A DNA stretch of 64,000 bases from assembly GCF_030406905.1 (NCBI RefSeq), contig NZ_CP129137.1:1863001-1927000 (forward strand), written 5' to 3'. Below the pieces are notes generated by a model. That model ran no database searches and had not been told where the DNA came from. It worked only from the letters and a program-made list of their open reading frames with translations. This DNA comes from Streptomyces sp. HUAS CB01 (lineage in GTDB: Bacteria; Actinomycetota; Actinomycetes; Streptomycetales; Streptomycetaceae). Below are positions 45,250 to 54,077 of the stretch, in pieces (the stretch's first letter is position 1; each line of letters begins with the position of its first letter). Both the position numbers and the translations under genes were made by a program.

Positions 45250-48200
45250 TCAGCCCGCCAGGCAGGACGGGCCGAGCAGCACCTTGAGGTCGCCGAACAG
45301 CGCGGGATCGGCCTGGACCCGGTGCCGGTCGAGACGCAGCACGGTGGTCTTGCGGGCGCCCTGGAGCTTGATCCGCACCTCCGTGTTGCCCTTGTGGTGA
45401 CCGAGGATCTCGCCGAGCCGGCTGACCATGGGCGGGGTGACCTTCACCGTCGGAATGGTGATCACCACGGGCGCGTTGGTGCCCGCAGAGGACAGGTCCG
45501 GGACCATCAGCTCCATGGCGACGAGCCGCGGGACGTCCTCGCGCTTGTCGAGGCGGCCCTTCACGAAGACGACCGTGTCCTCGACGAGCTGGGTGGACAC
45601 CAGCTGGTACGTCGCCGGGAAGAACATGCACTCGATGGAGCCGGCCAGGTCCTCCACGGTGGCGATCGCCCAGGCGTTGCCCTGCTTCGTCATCTTCCGC
45701 TGGAGGCCCGAGATGATGCCGCCGATGGTGACGACCGCGCCGTCCGAGTGCTCCCCGCCGGTCAGCTGCGCGATGGCGGCGTCGGTCTTGTCGCTCAGTA
45801 CGTGCTCGATACCGAAGAGCGGGTGGTCGGAGACGTACAGTCCGAGCATCTCGCGCTCCTGCGCGAGCAGGTACGACTTCTCCCACTCCACGTCGGAGAA
45901 CTCGACGTCGAGCCCGAAGCCCGGCTCGCTGCTCGTCTCGTCGCCCATGCCCCCGAAGAGGTCGAACTGGCCCTCGGCCTCCTTGCGCTTGACCGCGACC
46001 ACGTTGTCGATCATCGGTTCGTGCTGGGCGACCAGGCCCTTGCGGGTGTGGCCCATCTCGTCGAAGGCACCGGCCTTGATGAGCGACTCGATGGTCCGCT
46101 TGTTGCAGACGACCGCCTCGACCTTGTCCAGGAAGTCCGGGAACGACGTGTACTTCCCCTTGGCCTTGCGGGACTTGATGATCGATTCCACGACGTTCTG
46201 CCCGACGTTCCGGACGGCCGTGAGGCCGAAGAGGATCACGTCGTCGCCCTGGGCCGCGAAGTTCGGCTCCGACTCGTTCACATTGGGCGGCAGGACCTTG
46301 ATGCCCATGCGGCGGCACTCGTTCAGATAGACGGCGGACTTGTCCTTGTCGTCCTTGACCGAGGTGAGCAGCGCCGCCATGTACTCGGCGGGGTGGTTGG
46401 CCTTGAGGTAGGCCGTCCAGTACGAGACGAGGCCGTAGGCGGCGGAGTGCGCCTTGTTGAAGGCGTATCCGGCGAAGGGGACCAGCACGTCCCACAGGGC
46501 CTGGATGGCCTGGTCGCTGTAGCCGTTCTTCCGCGCGCCCGCCTGGAAGATCGTGAAGTTCTTGGCCAGTTCCTCGGGCTTCTTCTTGCCCATCACACGG
46601 CGGAGGATGTCGGCCTCGCCGAGGGAGTAGCCGGCGATGATCTGGGCGGCCTTCTGCACCTGCTCCTGGTAGACGATCAGGCCGTAGGTGACGTCCAGGA
46701 CCTCCTTGAGCGGCTCCTCCAGCTCCGGGTGGATCGGGGTGATCTCCTGCTGGCCGTTCTTGCGGAGGGCGTAGTTCGTGTGCGAGTTCATGCCCATCGG
46801 GCCCGGCCGGTAGAGGGCCGACACGGCGGAGATGTCCTCGAAGTTGTCGGGCTTCATCAGCCGCAGCAGCGAGCGCATGGGACCGCCGTCGAACTGGAAC
46901 ACTCCGAGGGTGTCGCCGCGCTGCAGCAGCTCGAACGTCGTGGGGTCGTCGAGCGGCAGGCTCAGGAGATCGATGTCGATCCCCTTGTTGGCCTTCACCA
47001 TCTTGACGGCGTCGTCCATGATCGTGAGGTTGCGCAGGCCCAGGAAGTCCATCTTCAGCAGGCCGAGCGACTCACAGCTCGGGTAGTCCCACTGGGTGAT
47101 GGTCACCCCGTCGGTGTGCCTCACCCACACGGGGACGTGCTCGGTGATGGTCTCGCTGGACATGATCACGCCGGCGGCGTGGACGCCCATCTGCCGGACC
47201 AGGCCCTCCACACCGCGGGCGGTGTCGATGACCTTCTTCACGTCCGGCTCGTTCTCGTACATCCCGCGGATCTCGCCGGCCTCGCTGTAGCGCGGGTGCT
47301 GGGGGTCGAGGATGCCGGAGAGCGGGATGCCCTTGCCGAGGACGTCGGCGGGCATGGCCTTGGTGAGCCGGTCGCCCATCGCGTACGGGTAGCCGAGCAC
47401 GCGGGCGGAGTCCTTGATCGCGTTCTTGGCCTTGATGGTGCCGTACGTGCCGATCATGGCGACCTTGTCGGCGCCGTACTTCTCCGTCACGTACCTGATC
47501 ACCTCGACGCGCCTGCGCTCGTCGAAGTCGATGTCGACGTCGGGCATCGAGATGCGCTCGGGGTTGAGGAAGCGCTCGAAGATCAGACCGTGCGGGATCG
47601 GGTCCAGGTCCGTGATGCCCAGGGCGTAGGCCACGATCGAGCCGGCCGCGGAGCCTCGGCCGGGGCCCACCGCGATGCCCTGCTTCTTGGCCCACATGAT
47701 GAAGTCGGCGACGACGAGGAAGTACCCGGGGAAGCCCATCGAGATGATGGTGTCCATCTCGTACTCGACCTGCTTGAGGCGGTCCTCGGGGATGCCGCCG
47801 GGGAAGCGGCGCTCCATGCCGCGCATGGTCTCCTCGCGGAACCAGGAGACCTCCGTGTACCCCTCGGGGATGTCGAACTTCGGCATCAGGTCGCGCTTCT
47901 CGAACATCCCGGTCGTGTCGACCTGCTCGGCGACCAGCAGCGTGTTGCGGCAGCCCTCCTGCCAGGCGTCCGACGAGTCGATGGCGTACATCTCGTCGGT
48001 CGACTTCAGGTAGTAGCCGGTGCCGTCGAACTTGAAGCGGTCCGGGTCCGAGAGGTTCTTTCCGGTCTGGATGCACAGCAGCGCGTCGTGGGCGCCGGCC
48101 TCGTGGGAGTACGTGTAGTGCGAGTCGTTGGTCACCAGCGGCGGGATGCCGAGCTTCCTGCCGATCTCCAGCAGCCCGTCGCGGACGCGGCGCTCGATCT

Positions 48201-48789
48201 CGATGCCGTGGTCCATCAGCTCCAGGAAGTACCGGTCCTTGCCGAAGATGTCCTGGTACTCGGACGCCGACTTCAGGGCCTCGTCGAACTGACCGAGGCG
48301 CAGCCGGGTCTGGAGCTCCCCCGAGGGGCAGCCCGTGGAGGCGATCAGGCCCTCGGACCACTTGGAGATGGTCTCCTTGTCCATCCGGGGCCACTTCTGG
48401 AGCCAGCCCTCGGCGTACGCGTCCGAGGAGAGACGGAAGAGGTTGTGCAGTCCCGTCGCGTTCGCCGCCCAGATCGTCTTGTGGGTGTAACCGCCGGAAC
48501 CGGAGACGTCGTCCCGCTTCTGGTGCGGCTGGCCCCACAGGATCTTCCGCTTGTTCCGCCGGGACTCCGGGGCGACATAGGCCTCGATGCCGATGATCGG
48601 GGTGACTCCGGCCTTCTGCGCGGAGTGGAAGAAGTCGTACGCGCCGTGGAGGTTGCCGTGATCGCTCATGGCGATGTGCGTCATGCCCATCTCGTTGCAG
48701 GCATTGAACATGTCCTTGAGCCGCGCGGCACCGTCCAGCAGCGAGTACTGGGTGTGGACGTGAAGGTGCGTGAAGGGCGGCTTGGTCAC
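45250..48789 (-). CDS. dnaE: DNA polymerase III alpha subunit
   Basis: The 1179-aa replicative polymerase. The N-terminal PHP domain opens FTHLHVHTQYSLLDGA and MSDHGNLHGAYDFF. The polymerase active site has PDVDIDFD near residue 414 and GRGSAAGSIVAY before it. The helix-hairpin-helix region, the beta-clamp region and an OB domain (GGIISGLQRKMTKQGN) follow. The GTG at 48789 has GGAGG upstream and gives the standard start MTKPPFTHLHVH. No DnaE2-like features. Monocistronic. Confidence 0.96.
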   Translation of the reverse strand: MTKPPFTHLHVHTQYSLLDGAARLKDMFNACNEMGMTHIAMSDHGNLHGAYDFFHSAQKAGVTPIIGIEAYVAPESRRNKRKILWGQPHQKRDDVSGSGGYTHKTIWAANATGLHNLFRLSSDAYAEGWLQKWPRMDKETISKWSEGLIASTGCPSGELQTRLRLGQFDEALKSASEYQDIFGKDRYFLELMDHGIEIERRVRDGLLEIGRKLGIPPLVTNDSHYTYSHEAGAHDALLCIQTGKNLSDPDRFKFDGTGYYLKSTDEMYAIDSSDAWQEGCRNTLLVAEQVDTTGMFEKRDLMPKFDIPEGYTEVSWFREETMRGMERRFPGGIPEDRLKQVEYEMDTIISMGFPGYFLVVADFIMWAKKQGIAVGPGRGSAAGSIVAYALGITDLDPIPHGLIFERFLNPERISMPDVDIDFDERRRVEVIRYVTEKYGADKVAMIGTYGTIKAKNAIKDSARVLGYPYAMGDRLTKAMPADVLGKGIPLSGILDPQHPRYSEAGEIRGMYENEPDVKKVIDTARGVEGLVRQMGVHAAGVIMSSETITEHVPVWVRHTDGVTITQWDYPSCESLGLLKMDFLGLRNLTIMDDAVKMVKANKGIDIDLLSLPLDDPTTFELLQRGDTLGVFQFDGGPMRSLLRLMKPDNFEDISAVSALYRPGPMGMNSHTNYALRKNGQQEITPIHPELEEPLKEVLDVTYGLIVYQEQVQKAAQIIAGYSLGEADILRRVMGKKKPEELAKNFTIFQAGARKNGYSDQAIQALWDVLVPFAGYAFNKAHSAAYGLVSYWTAYLKANHPAEYMAALLTSVKDDKDKSAVYLNECRRMGIKVLPPNVNESEPNFAAQGDDVILFGLTAVRNVGQNVVESIIKSRKAKGKYTSFPDFLDKVEAVVCNKRTIESLIKAGAFDEMGHTRKGLVAQHEPMIDNVVAVKRKEAEGQFDLFGGMGDETSSEPGFGLDVEFSDVEWEKSYLLAQEREMLGLYVSDHPLFGIEHVLSDKTDAAIAQLTGGEHSDGAVVTIGGIISGLQRKMTKQGNAWAIATVEDLAGSIECMFFPATYQLVSTQLVEDTVVFVKGRLDKREDVPRLVAMELMVPDLSSAGTNAPVVITIPTVKVTPPMVSRLGEILGHHKGNTEVRIKLQGARKTTVLRLDRHRVQADPALFGDLKVLLGPSCLAG

Positions 48790-48980
48790 GGCGGGAGGCC
48801 TCCAGGACGGTCTGGGTGGACAGCGTGGAAGTCTATGCCTCCGCACCGACAGAAGAGGGCCCGGCACCACGACCCGGCGGGGAGTGGCAGGTGGGCGCCC
48901 CGGGCACTCCGCACTACCGTCGTGCGTTGAGCGTGACGGAACACCCGTCCCCCACCTCATGCACCAGGAGGCACCCAGCG

Positions 48981-50306
48981 ATGTCGGTCCACCAGCCCAC
49001 GGCCGGCGAGCGCGGCGAGGAGATCCTCTCCGTGTTCGGCACCGCCTTCGGCGAGCTCCTGGCCGCCGACCCGGCCGCGTTCCGGGTGAAGTTCCGCAAG
49101 ATGGCGGCCTCGGCCTTCGCCTTCTACCGGGGCTCGGCGAGCCTGTTCTACGCCGACCTGGAGCGTGAGCAGAACTCCGGACCGTATCTGGACGAGCGCA
49201 CGAGCCGGGTGTGGATCCACGGCGACCTCCACGCCGAGAACTTCGGCACGTACATGGACTCGAACGGCCGGCTCATCTTCAACGTCAACGACTTCGACGA
49301 GGCGTACGTGGGCCCCTTCACCTGGGACCTCAAGCGGCTCTCCGCCTCCCTGGCCCTGATCGGCTACACGAAGGCGCTGGGTGACGACCAGATCACCGAG
49401 CTGGTGCGGATCTTCGCCGCCGCCTACCGCGAGCGCGTCCACGCCCTGGCCACCGGCGCGAAGAACGACGAGGTGCCGCCCTTCACCCTGGACACCGCGG
49501 AGGGCCCCCTGCTGGAGGCCCTGCGCAGCGCCCGCTCGCTGACCCGATTCGCACTGCTGGACTCGATGACCGAGATCCGGGACTTCGAGCGGCGCTTCGC
49601 CGGGGGCGGCGGGGCGATCGAGCTGGACGCCGCCACCCGGTACAAGGTGCTGGCGGCGTTCGACGGCTATCTGGAGACCCTGCCCGAGTCGAGCCTCACC
49701 CGGCCCGACTCGTACCGGGTGAAGGACGTGGTCGGACGGCGCGGCATCGGCATCGGCTCGGCCGGCCTGCCCTCGTACAACATCCTGCTGGAGGGCAACA
49801 GCGACGCCCTCGAGAACGACGTCGTGATCTACATGAAGCAGGCGCAGACGCCGGCGGTGTCCCGGCACATCACGGACGAGCGGGTGCGGGGGTACTTCCA
49901 GCACGAGGGGCACCGCACGGTGATCTCGCAGCGCGCCCTGCAGGCGCACGCCGACCCGTGGCTGGGCTGGACGGAGCTCGACAACACGGGCCAGCTGGTC
50001 GCGGAGGTCTCCCCGTACGCGGTGGACCTGGACTGGTCGGACATCGACGACCCGGAGGAGATCGCCGCCGTCGTCGCCGACCTCGGCCGCGCGACGGCGA
50101 CCATGCACGCGGCGGCGGACGACGAGAGCGGCCACTCACTGGTGCCCTTCTCCACCGAGCGGGCCATCGACGCGGCGATCGCGGCGGACGAGGACGGCTT
50201 CGGGGACCTGCTGGTGGACTTCGCGCACGACTACGGCGCCCGGGCCCGCGCCGACCACCAGATCTTCGTGGACCTGTTCCGCAACGGCCGGATCCCCGGG
50301 CTGTAG
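48981..50306 (+). CDS. DUF2252 protein (kinase-like fold)
   Basis: A 441-aa protein. H80-G-D82-L-H84-A-E-N87 and NDFD (D104, D106) recall the catalytic loop and metal Asp of aminoglycoside-phosphotransferase-like kinases. A small-molecule kinase is therefore likely, but no substrate is known for DUF2252. AGGAGG lies 9 bases before the ATG. It is divergent from dnaE with 191 bases between, and followed by a good hairpin. Confidence 0.85.
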   Translation: MSVHQPTAGERGEEILSVFGTAFGELLAADPAAFRVKFRKMAASAFAFYRGSASLFYADLEREQNSGPYLDERTSRVWIHGDLHAENFGTYMDSNGRLIFNVNDFDEAYVGPFTWDLKRLSASLALIGYTKALGDDQITELVRIFAAAYRERVHALATGAKNDEVPPFTLDTAEGPLLEALRSARSLTRFALLDSMTEIRDFERRFAGGGGAIELDAATRYKVLAAFDGYLETLPESSLTRPDSYRVKDVVGRRGIGIGSAGLPSYNILLEGNSDALENDVVIYMKQAQTPAVSRHITDERVRGYFQHEGHRTVISQRALQAHADPWLGWTELDNTGQLVAEVSPYAVDLDWSDIDDPEEIAAVVADLGRATATMHAAADDESGHSLVPFSTERAIDAAIAADEDGFGDLLVDFAHDYGARARADHQIFVDLFRNGRIPGL

Positions 50307-50324
50307 CCGACGGGAGCGTGCGGA

Positions 50325-50353
50325 AGGGCCGGACCCGGGGACGGTCCGGCCCT
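50325..50353 (+). terminator. Terminator after the DUF2252 gene
   Basis: AGGGCCGGACC (50325-50335) and GGTCCGGCCCT (50343-50353) form a perfect 11-bp stem with a 7-base loop, 18 bases past the stop. Confidence 0.75.
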
Positions 50354-50526
50354 GGGTGGCGTTGATCACGCGGTACCCCGGCGCGCGGCTGCCCGCGCGG
50401 CCGAGGAGGCCGGATCCTTAGCGGTCCCTTACCGGACGGCATGGCACACTCCAGACGATGCCGGATTCTCCTCCGCGGGCGCTCGCGGGGAGCCGGCAGT
50501 TCGGACGTCCACCAGTCAGGAGCCCC

Positions 50527-51210
50527 GTGCACATGGGCGAGACCCGGCTCAGGGGGCTGCGGGCGGCGGTTTTCACGGCATTCGTCGTGACGCTGTCCGT
50601 GGCCTCCCACGTGCTGCTCTCCCGGGTGCCGCTGCCGCTGCCCACCGTCGCGGCGGTCGCCGGCGGAGTGTTCCTGGTCACGTACGCGCTGGCCGGCCGG
50701 GAGCGGGGGTACGGGCCGATCGCGGCCGCGCTGGTGCCCCTGGAGCTGGCCGCTGACACGGTCTTCACCGCCGGTCAGCACGTCTGTTACGGCGCCGCGG
50801 GCGGACCGGTCGCCGGTTCCCTCCGCGCTGTCGGGGTGGATGTGCTGTGCGCGGGAAGCACCGGGGCGCAGCTGCCCGGTGTGGCCGCGGCCGACGGCCG
50901 GCTCGCGGCCCTGGTCGACTCCCCGGATCCGTACGTGCCCTGGCTGCTGCTCGCGGCACACGTCTCGGTCGGGCTGCTCGCCGCGGCGTGGCTGCGCCAC
51001 GGCGAGTCGGCCCTCGCGGGCCTGCTCCGCACGGCGGCCCTGGCCGCGTTCCGGCCCCTGCTGGTCGCCGTCGCCGTCGTCCACCGCAGGGCGGCCGCCG
51101 CCCACGCCTCGGCGCGGGTGCCGGCCCGCCCGCACACCGCCCGCACCCGTCACTTCGTGCACTCCGTGCGACGGAGGGGACCACCGCTGCTCGCTCCGGC
51201 TCACGCCTGA
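50527..51210 (+). CDS. Membrane protein of unknown function
   Basis: A 227-aa protein with about five hydrophobic segments in the first 185 residues (ending AALAAFRPLLVAVAVV) and a basic, His/Arg-rich cytoplasmic tail. No family recognised. The GTG at 50527 has CAGGAG 4 bases before it; the ATG at 50533 is the alternative at spacing 10. It is followed 57 bases on by the DsbA-like gene and may be co-transcribed with it. Confidence 0.72.
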   Translation: MHMGETRLRGLRAAVFTAFVVTLSVASHVLLSRVPLPLPTVAAVAGGVFLVTYALAGRERGYGPIAAALVPLELAADTVFTAGQHVCYGAAGGPVAGSLRAVGVDVLCAGSTGAQLPGVAAADGRLAALVDSPDPYVPWLLLAAHVSVGLLAAAWLRHGESALAGLLRTAALAAFRPLLVAVAVVHRRAAAAHASARVPARPHTARTRHFVHSVRRRGPPLLAPAHA

Positions 51211-51267
51211 GCCCGGCACGTCCCCGACCGACCTCTTCCCCACCCTTTTCCCACGGAGCAAACGATC

Positions 51268-52080
51268 ATGAGTGCACGCAACAGCCGCGCCAACAAGGCC
51301 GCCGCCCGCGAGCGTCTGCGTCTGGAGCGCGAGCGCCAGGCCAGGAAGGACAAGATCAGGCGGCAGCTCGTCGTCGCCGTCTCGACGGTCGCGGTCCTGG
51401 CTGCCGCCGGCGGCATCGGCTACGCCGTCATGCAGGCCAACAAGCCCACGGCCTGGGAGGCGGCCAAGGACGCGAAGGTCGTCAAGCCCAAGAACACCCA
51501 GGGCGAGAACGGCACCACCGTCGTCATCGGCAAGCCGGCGGCGAAGAAGACCCTCGAGGTCTACGAGGACTCGCGCTGCCCGATCTGCGCGACGTTCGAG
51601 CAGGCGGTCGGCGAGACCGTGAAGAAGGACGTGGACGCGGGCAAGTACAAGCTGAAGTACATCGGCGCGACGTTCATCGACAACAGCGACAACGGCGAGG
51701 GGTCGAAGAACGCCCTCTCCGCCCTCGGCGCCGCGCTCGACGTGAGCCCCGAGGCCTTCATGGACTACAAGGCGGCCCTCTACTCCGCGAACTTCCACCC
51801 GCAGGAGAGCGACGACAAGTTCGCCGAGGACGCGTACCTGCTGGAGGTCGCCGGCTCCGTGGACGCCCTCAAGAACAACGCCGAATTCAAGAAGAACGTC
51901 GAGAACGGCACCTTCGACCCCTGGGCGCTGAAGATGTCGAAGACCTTCGACGACAGCGGGGTGAGCGGCACGCCGACGCTGAAGATGGACGGCAAGAAGG
52001 TCGTCGCGGAGGGCAGTGACAACGCCCCGATGACGGTGGAGCAGTTCAACGCCGCGGTCGACAAGGCGCTCAAGGGCTGA
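51268..52080 (+). CDS. Membrane-anchored DsbA-like thioredoxin-fold protein (second copy)
   Basis: A 270-aa paralogue of the protein at 19615-20448, with the same plan: basic head, one membrane segment (about 33-52), and an external DsbA-type domain. The active site is C104-P-I-C107 in YEDSRCPICATF, at exactly the same residue numbers, and the cis-Pro loop is VSGTPTLKM. It should act on disulfides of secreted proteins. The different dipeptide between the cysteines (PI against PA) implies a different redox potential. Confidence 0.88.
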   Translation: MSARNSRANKAAARERLRLERERQARKDKIRRQLVVAVSTVAVLAAAGGIGYAVMQANKPTAWEAAKDAKVVKPKNTQGENGTTVVIGKPAAKKTLEVYEDSRCPICATFEQAVGETVKKDVDAGKYKLKYIGATFIDNSDNGEGSKNALSALGAALDVSPEAFMDYKAALYSANFHPQESDDKFAEDAYLLEVAGSVDALKNNAEFKKNVENGTFDPWALKMSKTFDDSGVSGTPTLKMDGKKVVAEGSDNAPMTVEQFNAAVDKALKG

Positions 52081-52092
52081 GACCCGGGGCCG

Positions 52093-52109
52093 CCGGCTCA
52101 CCGAGCCGG
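52093..52109 (+). terminator. Terminator after the second DsbA-like gene
   Basis: CCGGCTC (52093-52099) and GAGCCGG (52103-52109) pair over a 3-base loop, 12 bases past the stop. Confidence 0.6.
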
Positions 52110-52361
52110 TCCCCGAAGTGGGCCGTGCGCCGGGAGTCCCCCGGCGGACGGCCCACTCGCCGTTTCCGGCCCCGGTGCCGGCCGCCGGAGGCCGGCGTGC
52201 CGCGAGAGGTTCCGCGGCACCGGGGGCGGTGTCGCCCGACCCCGTCGCTTCCCGCGGGGAGCCCGCCGCCCCGCCGTGACTGACATGGCGTCAGGCAACA
52301 GCGGGCGGACAATCGAAAACGCGCAGACGAACTTCCTGAATTCGCCTGCCCGTTCGCCTTA

Positions 52362-52381
52362 CCGGTCAGTAGTCTGACCGG
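52362..52381 (+). promoter_or_regulatory. Hairpin or operator directly before the phoD start
   Basis: CCGGTCAG-TAGT-CTGACCGG is a perfect 8-bp inverted repeat ending 2 bases before the GTG at 52384. It fills the place where a ribosome-binding site should be. TAGTCT (52370-52375) could be a -10 element, giving a leaderless transcript starting at the GTG. Confidence 0.4.
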
Positions 52382-52383
52382 CC

Positions 52384-54039
52384 GTGACCAGTAGACTCAC
52401 CTCAACTCCCAGCCGCCGCTCGGTCGTCAAAGCCGCTGCCGCCACCGCTGTCGCCACCGCCGCCGCCGCACCCGCGCTCGCGGCCGCGTCTCCCGCCGTC
52501 GCCGCCGAACAGGGCACGGCCTTCCTCCACGGGATCGCCTCGGGCGATCCCCTCCCCGATGGCGTCCTGCTGTGGACCCGGGTCACCCCGGCCCCCGACG
52601 CACTGCCCGGCTCCGGCAAGGGGCCCGCCACCGAGGTGGGTTGGGAGATCGCCGAGGACAAGGACTTCACCAAGGTCGTCGCCGGCGGGCTGACCACCGC
52701 CACCGCGGCCACCGACCACACCGTCAAGGTCGACGTCCGGGGGCTGCGCCCGGCCACCGCCTACTTCTTCCGCTTCGCCTCCGGCGGCACCGTGTCGGCC
52801 ACCGGCCGCACCCGCACCGCGCCCGCCGCCGACGCCGCCGCGCCCGGGGTGCGCTTCGGCGTGGTGTCCTGCGCCAACTGGGAGTCCGGGTACTTCGCCG
52901 CGTACCGCCATCTCGCGGCCCGCGCCGACCTGGACGCGATCCTGCACCTCGGCGACTACATCTACGAGTACGGCACCGGCGGCTACCCGGCCGACGAGTA
53001 CGTCGTGCGCCGGCACGAACCCGCGCACGAGATCACGACGCTCGCCGACTACCGGACCCGGCACGGCAAGTACAAGACCGACGCCGACCTGCAGGCACTG
53101 CACGCCGCCCATCCGCTCGTCGCGATCTGGGACGACCACGAGATCGCCAACGACGCCTGGGCGGGGGGCGCGGAGAACCACACCCCCGGCACCGAGGGCG
53201 ACTACGCGGCCCGCGCCGCGGCCGCCAAGCGGGCCTACTTCGAGTGGATGCCCGTGCGCACCTCCACGGAGGGCACGGTCTACCGCCGGCTGCGCTTCGG
53301 CAAACTGGCCGATCTCCATCTGCTGGACCTGCGCTCGTTCCGTTCCGAGCAGGCGTCCGTGGGCAGCGGCAAGGTCGACGACCCGGAGCGCACGATCACG
53401 GGCCGCGCCCAGCTCGACTGGCTCAAGTCCGGCCTGGCGTCCTCGGACGCGACGTGGAAGCTCGTCGGCACCTCGGTGATGATCTCGCCGGTGGCCTTCG
53501 GTTCCGTACCCGCCCATCTGCTGGGGCCGATCGCCGAGCTGCTCGGCCTGCCCAAGGAGGGGCTCGCCGTCAACGTGGACCAGTGGGACGGCTACACGGA
53601 CGACCGCAAGGAGCTGCTGAAGCACCTGACGGACCGGGGGATCAGGAACACCGTCTTCCTCACCGGCGACATCCACATGGCGTGGGCCAACGACGTGCCG
53701 GTGAAGGCGGCGACGTACCCGCTGTCGCAGTCGGCCGCGACCGAGTTCGTGGTCACGTCGGTGAGTTCCGACAACCTGGACGACCTCCTGCACGTCGCCC
53801 CCGGCACGCTGTCCGTGGTCGCGGCCACCGCCGTCAAGGCCGCGAACCGCCATGTGAAATGGCTCGACATGGACCACCACGGCTACGGCGTCCTCGACGT
53901 GACCGCCGAACGGTCGCAGATGGACTACTACACCCTCTCCGACAAGACACGTCCGGACGCGACCGCCTCCTGGGCGCGCTCGTACCGGACGCTGAACGGA
54001 ACGCAGAAGGTCGAGCGCGTCAACCAGCCGGTGCGCTGA
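52384..54039 (+). CDS. phoD: PhoD-type alkaline phosphatase/phosphodiesterase
   Basis: A 551-aa secreted phosphatase. The twin-arginine-like signal is [20 protein letters not shown], with cleavage after AAASPAVAA. An N-terminal Ig-like domain (about 45-135) precedes the PhoD metallophosphatase domain with its ligands in [21 protein letters not shown] and LTGDIHMAW. Such enzymes release phosphate from phosphodiesters and teichoic acids outside the cell with Ca2+ and Fe3+. The S. coelicolor homologue is PhoP-dependent as far as I recall. There is no ribosome-binding site before the GTG. Confidence 0.92.
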   Translation: MTSRLTSTPSRRSVVKAAAATAVATAAAAPALAAASPAVAAEQGTAFLHGIASGDPLPDGVLLWTRVTPAPDALPGSGKGPATEVGWEIAEDKDFTKVVAGGLTTATAATDHTVKVDVRGLRPATAYFFRFASGGTVSATGRTRTAPAADAAAPGVRFGVVSCANWESGYFAAYRHLAARADLDAILHLGDYIYEYGTGGYPADEYVVRRHEPAHEITTLADYRTRHGKYKTDADLQALHAAHPLVAIWDDHEIANDAWAGGAENHTPGTEGDYAARAAAAKRAYFEWMPVRTSTEGTVYRRLRFGKLADLHLLDLRSFRSEQASVGSGKVDDPERTITGRAQLDWLKSGLASSDATWKLVGTSVMISPVAFGSVPAHLLGPIAELLGLPKEGLAVNVDQWDGYTDDRKELLKHLTDRGIRNTVFLTGDIHMAWANDVPVKAATYPLSQSAATEFVVTSVSSDNLDDLLHVAPGTLSVVAATAVKAANRHVKWLDMDHHGYGVLDVTAERSQMDYYTLSDKTRPDATASWARSYRTLNGTQKVERVNQPVR

Positions 54040-54065
54040 GGCCCCACCCCACGAGACGGTTCCTC

Positions 54066-54071
54066 TAACCT
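54066..54071 (+). promoter_or_regulatory. Candidate -10 element for a leaderless kinase transcript
   Basis: TAACCT ends 6 bases before the ATG at 54078, so transcription could start at the start codon. No ribosome-binding site is visible, and no clear -35 was found. Confidence 0.35.
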
Positions 54072-54077
54072 GGCGCC

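Larger units (their letters stand above)
52081..52383. other. Intergenic region before phoD: hairpins and a candidate PHO-type repeat
   Basis: This 303-bp gap has no gene. It holds a terminator hairpin (52093-52109), a second stem at 52197-52204 with 52213-52220, and just before phoD the pair TTCGCCTGCC (52341-52350) and TTCGCCTTACC (52353-52363). PhoP boxes in Streptomyces are repeats of about 11 bases starting G(G/T)TCA; the spacing here is 12, so the match is imperfect. Confidence 0.4.

Noticed and set aside
45085..48930. Open frame of nearly 1300 codons opposite dnaE
   Set aside because: Same cause. The minus frame has all polymerase motifs; the plus frame has none.
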